64,000 bases of DNA, from assembly GCA_026874595.1 (NCBI GenBank), contig CM049306.1, positions 25,225,519 to 25,289,518 on the forward strand. Direction: 5' to 3'. The stretch is from Sipunculus nudus. Lineage: Eukaryota > Annelida > Sipuncula > Golfingiida > Sipunculidae. A program made the translations under genes and the position numbers. This document shows, one piece after another, positions 50,701 to 59,700 of this stretch (its first letter is position 1; each line of letters opens with the position of its first letter). The notes beneath the pieces are model-generated. The model was not told where the DNA came from, did not search any database, and saw only the letters and a program-made list of their open reading frames with translations.

Positions 50701-53700
50701 TGTAGGTTGCATGATCCAGGTGTTTTACATATGAATGTATTATGTAATATTTTCTTGTGTAATAAGGCTAAGGAGTAATAGAAGCACAAAATGGTTCACA
50801 GCACAGAGTTGACAGAAGAAAAATATTTTCCCTGATGATTTAGTGATCAGAAATCTGTCATTTTAGCCAGAGCCTGTCTCATATCCAGGTCAATCTAATG
50901 CCCCCTGACTTTTCTTGTAAACACTGGCAGCAGATTATTCCTCCAAGAACAGACCATGAACTCACATACTCTAGAGAAGTGCGAAAACATTAAAATTCTC
51001 ATTATATTAGTCTGTCATATAAAACCCGTACATATTAGGTTGTTCAGAATTTATTTTTTTCTCATTTTTATACATACGGAAAAAAAATAATTTCTTGTCC
51101 TTAAAAAAAAAACTGAATCATGTTTGATTTATTAAGTAGCTGGTTGGCCAAAGCAGAAATTCTTAAAGGGGTCTCATCCAATATCTGACAAATCAAGATA
51201 ATCCATTGAACCTTTTATAAAAAATAGGCCAGAACATGCTGGTCCCACGGCAGACAGACTGTATGTTTTGATTATATCTGCATGTTTATAACATGTGGGG
51301 GCCAGGCAAAATAATCCAAACACATTAAACAAGGACATCTGGTGGCAAGTCAGATGAACCAGAGTTTGTTTCAAATGGCTTTTTGCAACTAGTGATCTTT
51401 CGTCTTCTGCACATATGCAGCCAACTACCTTAAGTTATTTGGTTATTGTTTTTGTCAACACTGGTGCCATGTTTAATAATAATTTGTACGTAAACAAGCT
51501 GATATATCTATCACTGAGGCATCATAAAACTTTTCTTAACAGGAATTAATATGTATTAGAAAAAATATTTAATATGTATGCAGAGTTAGTCAGATATCAT
51601 GTCAACTTTGCAGAAAATGTAGGTGAATGGCTGGCTTTAATTTAAAAGCACAGTATTTTTTGCCGACTGACAGGATAACGTTTTCAGGAAAGATAAATGT
51701 GTGTCACTAGTCATTACCTTATTAATCCCTGATGTCAGCTAAGTGCTCCATGCATATGCCATGGTAATACCTCTACTTGACTAAAACTTCTGCTATGCCT
51801 GCCATGTGTGGGAGTGTAACTGAGAGAATAATCATCTGCTATATTAACATGTTCTCCCATAGGAAAGCAGTTCTGAGGAAGAGATGGAGTTTGACATGGA
51901 TTCAGACAGTGAAGATGGGAGCTTTAGGAAAAGAGGGAGGCCAACGCTAGACCCCATCAAAGTGGGCTATTGTGTCAAACAAGGATTTGTGGTGAGCCAA
52001 AGCATTAAGTATCACAACATGTAAGATAAGATAAATGCCCTATAGACAGCATGACAATAAATGATGGTAAATGATGAATAATAAAAATGTGATACTTGAT
52101 AATAGCATGAAATATGATATTTTATACATGATGTTATTCAAAATCTGTGGAACTGGGGGTGGGGGGGGGGGGGGGGGGCAGGGAATGCAGAAATAAGAGC
52201 AGTTTTGTCAGTATTCATACTGATATCTCCCATGTGCACTTTTGTTCAGACACTGCATAGCTTTCTTTATGCGAACAATTATCTTTTAATATCTGCTTGC
52301 ATTATCTGCCACAATTTCAGTTACAGGTAGATGTGAAAAGGATTTTTTTTCACAATTTGATATAACAGTCTTAACATATTCCATGGTATGTGAGGACTTA
52401 ATTGTAAAAAATTGTAAAAAAAACAAATACTAAAACAGAACAAATATACTTTGTATCCTCTTAAGGGTGTGAATGTATGTGTACCTTTTCTTTATATTTT
52501 AGACCCTTAAAAAATTCTTTGAGAATATGTTGATGTTATGCAAATGTATAAATGTCTTTGCAGAGAAAGAGTTGGAAGAGGAGGTATTTTGTGTTGGACG
52601 AGGATGGAATCTCTTACTATAAAGATGCTCCAGTAAGCCACCTTTATAACTTGTTTTACTTTTTACAACCACATGGCAAAACATGTTTGACCAATGAGAG
52701 TTGGGCATTTCTAGGTGTGAGCCAAGTTATCACCAAGACATGGATCAGATGATCAGGCTTGGCATGGTGCTTATATACACCACTCCCCTGGTGGCAGTAT
52801 ACAGCAAATGCACCCAGTGCAAGCAGGGGTACAATGACATGAATTACTATATTGAATGGAGTGAGACCATAGCATCAGGAGTGTAGTAGTGATCACAGTG
52901 ACATTTGTTGATAAGCTTTTGAATTAATTATAAAATTCAGGAACAGTATGAATGTGCCTCAGGAGAGCTTAGTAGCCCTTTCCATCAAACCTTCGAAGGA
53001 TGTCACTTTTGCAATATATTTCTGGTATTAAATAGTTTGGTTAGTGTTGCAAACATGTCATAATACAAACATCAGGTCATGTTTCTTTATGTGTAGGACC
53101 TTATTAAAAATTGCATATGTAGTGAATATTAATTTAATAATTGATATAAATTATAAAAAAAAAAGATTGGTTGAATCGATCCCCATCAGTCTTTGTCCTT
53201 TAATCTTATTATTCAGCATTCATGTTTTGTTTAAATATCAGCATAACACTTTTAAAGGACATTATGTTGAAATAATGTATGTTTCTCTTTCAGGAAAGAG
53301 TACCAATAAAAACATTGCATAAAGGAGAAATCATAGAAGTCAGAAAATCTATTGGGTGAGTTATAAATTTGCTTAAGATATGTTTATTTTTATATTTGGC
53401 ATGTTGTTTTGGTTCAGAATTAAACATGTTTTACATTGTTAAAGGTATTTTCATGTTGGTCAGATTGACCTTTAAATATTAATAAATTGTATCATTTATT
53501 AATAATTTTACATATTTTTGAGCATGCATCATTTATTGTTGTGGCATCACATCCCTTGGTCAATCCACAATATACTAATTACTTGCCCCGCATCTCCCCT
53601 TCATCAGCTTTCTTTGTTGGCATGATGGCATCAATGTAAAACCAACCAACCTTCTTGATTTAATGGGTACATATTGTAAAAAAAAGGACTGGAGTCATCC

Positions 53701-56700
53701 GCAGTGATTCACTTCTCCATACATGTAATAATAATTGGGGAGTTCAGTCACAATTACATTTGATTTTGAAATCATAAATTTTCCATTTCAAGTTTTCTTT
53801 GAAATCTAGTCTTTGCATGGTTGTTCCAGCTGTTGTCATTATAATGATTATACTCGTGCCTTTAAACCCGAATGTAATGCTTGTTAGTATACTGGATTAC
53901 CATCTCCAGCACAAATGAGGTTTCGGCATTTGTACTTTGTATCACAGTTTGCTTGTTCAGTTCTTCTATCATAATTATAGGTCATTTCTCAAGCTACCTT
54001 TCCTTATGTTTTTCTTTCTCACATTTGTATCATGGGAATTTCGGACATTGCGAAAGCCCTGTTTGTTTGGTCATGGCTTAATAATATGTTTAACCTGGAG
54101 ACTTGTGGGTAGTTCTGGTTATCATAAAAAAAGTGGCTGAATGAATAATCAAAGTGTTATTCTGAACGTGACAAAGTGTTAAGAGAAGGGCTCACTGGCT
54201 AGATAAGAGCAGATTTTCTGGTGCAGTCTGGGTCCAGCAGAATGCAGAATTTACATTTATTTATATAACAAAATTAAAATTGGTAATTAAGGTTTACTTT
54301 TATGATTATCACAGGGATGGCCTGAAAAAAATCTCTTGCCATGCAGGCGAGCTCAGACACAAGTACACTCACCCACATAGTATTTTTATTTGCATCAGAT
54401 TAGTGGGAAAATGTTAATATAGACCCCTACTTTTTGTTTTCACCCTGCTTGCTTATTGTCCTGTATTGTGTGTAATACTGTGGTTGTCTTCAAATTTGTG
54501 GGGTTATATTTTTCCATTTCACATTTTGAGTGTTTTGCTCGGATTTTACTTTCATGATCTCACCACACTGTAGAGTATACCATAATTTTAAATATTAATT
54601 TATTAATAAGCACAGGACAGCTTAACATATGATGAGCCTCAGAGGACCCAGGAGAACATGGAACATAAGGAATTCTTGTTTTTAATGGCATAGAAAACAA
54701 AAGATCTGACATTATTTATAATCAGTCTTTTATTTATGGGTAACATAAAATTTTTATGTTTATTTAAACTAAAGGTCTTTTTGCTTGTCCACTTTTTACA
54801 CTACAGGCAGAAATAAAGTATGTAAATGCAAGTGAGGCTATAATATAAATGACTGTTTGTGTCTGTAAGTGAGGCATCTTATTAATGAAGATTTTATTTT
54901 TGCAATAACTTCTATTCTGTGAATATCATGAATTAGAGACTCTCATTAACAATAAGACAACCACAGCATTACTTACTTTCAAAAATTGGTTATTTTCCTG
55001 ACAGCTTGTTTTGTTTATTGTAGTGTCCATCCTACAAAAGATAATGTGTTTGAATTAGTCACAGCAAAAAGAGTATTTTATGTCCAGGTATGCCTTTTTT
55101 GTATTTAACCTTGAACAATTCAATGCCCTTTTTATCATTAGTGTAATTTCTACTAATGAAAGATTTTGTTTTATGCTAATCAGTTAATCATGACTATATT
55201 GAGTCCTATTTAATTTACTGGTTACATGTTAGGCCTCCTTGTATAAATCTTAAACAGAAGTTTTTTTTTTTTTTTAAATTTGTCAGTTCCTAAATGCTAA
55301 GCTTCACAGATGTTTGATTGATATACAATACATGTTTAAGAACAGCTTGCCAGAAAAAAATTTAAATAATTTCATTATTAGTTTTGTATGAACTAAAATC
55401 ATGTTAACTTATATACTCTCCAATTGTGAGGACCATTTTCCGTAAGCATTAAGTATGCTTTATACAGGTATTGACTGTATTTATAGCATTTAAACACCTA
55501 TATTTGCTAATATTGACGCTCTTAGTGGTATAGTATTTTGGCATATTGGTTGCTGAAAGCTATAGCTCTATAAGTATAGTGTGTAGATAATCTTACTTCA
55601 GCTGTTAGATATCTTTTGTGTACACAGTTTACTTTTATTATTTAGATTAAGATAAATATTATTCTTGTAGCATTTAGAAACCTATCTTACAATGGTTTGC
55701 AGTAACTTGAATATATTTTATTATTTTATACTTCAGAGACAGTACCGATTATAATAAACAATGTGTATATGATGTTAGCTCCTGTGCATATGTTAATGAC
55801 ATTTCTTTATATCACAGGCACCAGATAAAGATGAAATGGAACATTGGATCCAAGCTATCTCAGAGATCTTGATAAATAAAAAGGGATCCAAGGTCAGTAT
55901 ATATTGCCTACCATCTATAAAGCTTTAAACAAATATGGATGTGTATATGCATATGCTTTAAATTGTTTCAAATCCTATGTGTGCATATATGCATCCTTAG
56001 TGCATAAACTGGTAGCAGTTTGCAGTAATAAATTGGGCTTTCTCTTCAAAAAGATGTTGGGCTCTTATAGGAATCCCCCAGTTAACCTTCACTCTGTGGT
56101 GATTTCACACATTAACGCACATATGTATAGGCATACATTTTTGTATGCCCGTCTTGTAGATGGGTCTTGTAGATGGTACCAGCACAGATATCAATCATTC
56201 AGTCATGGTCAGTCTGCTTGCTATAGCTAGCCAGGAAGTTGATGTTTGCCATGCAACGCAGCATAAGTAATCACCAATATAGTAGTACACCTTACTTTGA
56301 ATCTCGGAAAAAATCTTTGAATATTTAATGAGAGCAGAGTTCAAAAGACTTTTTTTTTTGTGGTGTCACCATAATAACTTACCATGAACCTGATGGGTTT
56401 GATGAAACTCACTCTGAATGTTTACCAATAAGTCATGCATGAGTCAGATTATGGCAAAATCTGCACATATTTGATGAGGTCAGAGATGCTATTGTTTAAG
56501 CTTGAAACTGAAGTAAAATCTGCACATGTGGGGAAATGCGTGTACATCTCAAAGTCTGATAGACCGAGATGTTTGTAATTGCCAAGGGATCACTTGAAGT
56601 CATGCCATGAGGCCCCAAACAGAGTGATAATGGGGAATGGATATGGAGTGTATGACTTTGGGAAAATGTTCAAGGTAGAAATTAAATACTGGTGTAAATC

Positions 56701-59700
56701 TGTGACCTAGAACTAAAATTGTGTCCAAACGTTACAAAAGCAGCCATATTGGAGATCTAACACAAACAGACAATGGCAGAAGAAAGAAAAACAGAAAAAT
56801 AAAAAAAAAAAAACTTTGAAATCAGTAGTTTTGTACTTAGGCTTGGGGACCTAAGTACCCACAAAATCTTTTTACCCAAATATGGATATAGAAATTAACT
56901 CGCCAACCTCCATAGACCTCCCCTTCTTATAGGGGAGGCTTGAAAAGTTTGAGGTGCTTTATAACAGGTACAATACATGATATAGCCTCACATTTTGTTG
57001 ATCATTGATTAGGGCTGTGTTTTCATGTATCCACAAATCAGGTCTGCAGCCACATGTGAACATACCACCCATAGTGTGCAATCCATCTAACCTGTCTCCA
57101 TAAGTCCTTAAGATTTTCTGATAGATAACTTTCACATGCCTCTCTTTAACACTCTGCTGGGTAATACAGTTACATTTTCCTTTTGCAAATCATCTGAGAT
57201 GTGCTCTTATCCAATTGGATGCAGTTCATTCTTGCAGATGCACATGTAGTGGACATACATAGAAACACAATAAAACTGGCTAATCTTAAAAAGTGGGATT
57301 CATATTTGTATGTGAATGTGGGCCAGGCTTCAGACCTATTGAAACACATCTTAAAAGGGTATGAACAGTACATGTTCTCTGTGTTAATCGGCTGTTAACT
57401 ACAAAAATAGATACATGTAGACTTAGGATATAATATGGTAATTTTTTTTTTATTTCCTGCAGGAGTTTGACACTCCCGCTTCATCCTGCAATACATTCCC
57501 AAGACAAGGACAGAAAAGGGTAAGGAAACATTTGTTGTCTGATAAGTATGACGATGTGACTGAAGTATTCATTGACTGGACATTGTTAAATTCATGATAT
57601 CTTTTAGATATATAGGCTACCTGATGATGTTATCATGAAGTAAAGCTGTCACTGGTGTTCAAGTCACACTATCAATGCAGTGGTCATCTGACATTCATTT
57701 TCATTCATTCCCTTTACTCACTGCTTGCAAAGACCACCTTCACTTTCAAGCACCAGACCACTGGCACAGAGACAAGTAAGGTTCAACACATGAGTGTTGC
57801 AGATATTGTTGGATTTTGCTTAATTTCTTTCACGATCAACATTAGTTTTGAACATTCTTGGCCCTTTGCAAGCAGTGAATAAGTTGAATGAGTTTAAACA
57901 AATGTAAAGTGACCAATGCTTAAGGTGTGTAGTGTTCAATATGTTTGAGCTAAGCTGACTATAAGTCATCTGAGCTATAGATGGGTCCATTGTCTGTCAT
58001 CCGTCCGTCCATCTGTTAGACTGGCACGTTTTGAAACTATTAGACCTACAAATCTGAAATTTGGCATACTGTTAGATGTCCCCAAGATCTCCTAACAGAC
58101 CAAAAACTAGGTCACTGCAACTTTGTTTGTTCGAGGAATTAAGCAAAAACCTCAAATTTCCATTAAAAACCTATGATCACACTTCAGGACTGCATAATTT
58201 CAAAAACACTTATCTATTCTCCTATATACATGCCAGAAATTCAGTCTGTAAAGTGTAATTTCTTAAAGTTATGGGCCCAAACATTATGGGCTTTGTAAAA
58301 AATCAGGAAACATATTTGCTCAATTAATATGAACATTTTTTAAGCTAGAGACTTTTTTCCAAGTATGAAACTTTGTTTAACTGAGATTCAATTATATACC
58401 CAAAATTAGATCTGAATTTTGTAAATTTGTTTAGTTATTAGCATAAAAATTAAATCAATGCCTTAAATTTTGCCCAACTTTGACCATTGCATGTTTTTTT
58501 ACTGTGAGTACTGTTGATTTAATTTTCACAGCTTGTTAACTTTAATATTTAAATTGATTAAATCTGAAATTTGAAAAAAAGCTTGAAAATTAGGCTAGTT
58601 ATTGAATTTTTCTTGAGGCTCTATTTTAGTCACTTGCTTTGTCCAGATGCAGGTAGCCCACCCTGGTCACTGGAAGTCGGCTATGCCAGGGTTCCTGATT
58701 TGTTACAGTCACTGGGGGAGATGCCCTGCTGTGACAAGTGTACAGCTATTCTCATATCACCCAATCCCCATCCCCTCCTGCCCCCCCCCCCACCAACCCT
58801 GCCCCCTACTGTATTTCCTTAATTGTAATGCTCTTTCCACTCCAGTATACAAAACTGTCCATGACATGGCATCTTGCACATTGGGTCTTTTGGACAACAA
58901 GTGTGACATGCAGGCAAAAATATTAAAGTTCTGTTTCAGTGACAGCTCTGTTTCAGAAAACATCAGTGTACATGTAGTTAGGGTAAACACAGGCAGTGGT
59001 TTGGTGTTAGTTTGCACTGAGAGAGAGAGAGAGCAGAGAGAGAGAGCAGAGAGACAGAGAGAGACAGAGAAAGAGAGAGAAAGAAAGAGGTAACACGAGA
59101 AGTACTGTAGTTAGAGTTAACACTGAGCAGGCTGTAGTTTAGGATAACACTGGCAGCATGGCATGGTCTGCTGTGGATGATGGGGGTTAATAGCAGGGCA
59201 TGAGCATGAACATGGGGTGACATGAGGGCTTGGGTTCAGATAAAAATGTATGTGAACATGCTGAAGGGCCAGTCACTCACCTTGAGTATTCAAATATTCC
59301 AATATTCAGCAGGGACTGATCCAGGATTTAGGAAAAGGAGGGGTCCAACCCAGGAGGACAAATGAAAACCCTAAAAAAGTCCTCAGGTCTGAAAAAGGGG
59401 GGTCCAGGCGGCAAAATTTTGTCTGAAGCCCTTAAAAAACGTTTCTGATGAAAAAGGGAGGGTCCGGACCTCCTGGACCCCCCCCCGGATCTGCTTCTGT
59501 TCAGATGTAAATGCACTTCTGAGAGAGTGTTAAATATTCCATTATTTTGAAAATTGTTGTCGATACACTATCAGTTCAATCGTTCAGTAACCTGGTAAGT
59601 TTGAACATTAACCTGGTTAGTCATTGACAAATATTAACAATGTTATTAAATATGTTGGTACATTTTGTCATGTCAGGATACTGTATTACATAACAAAATT

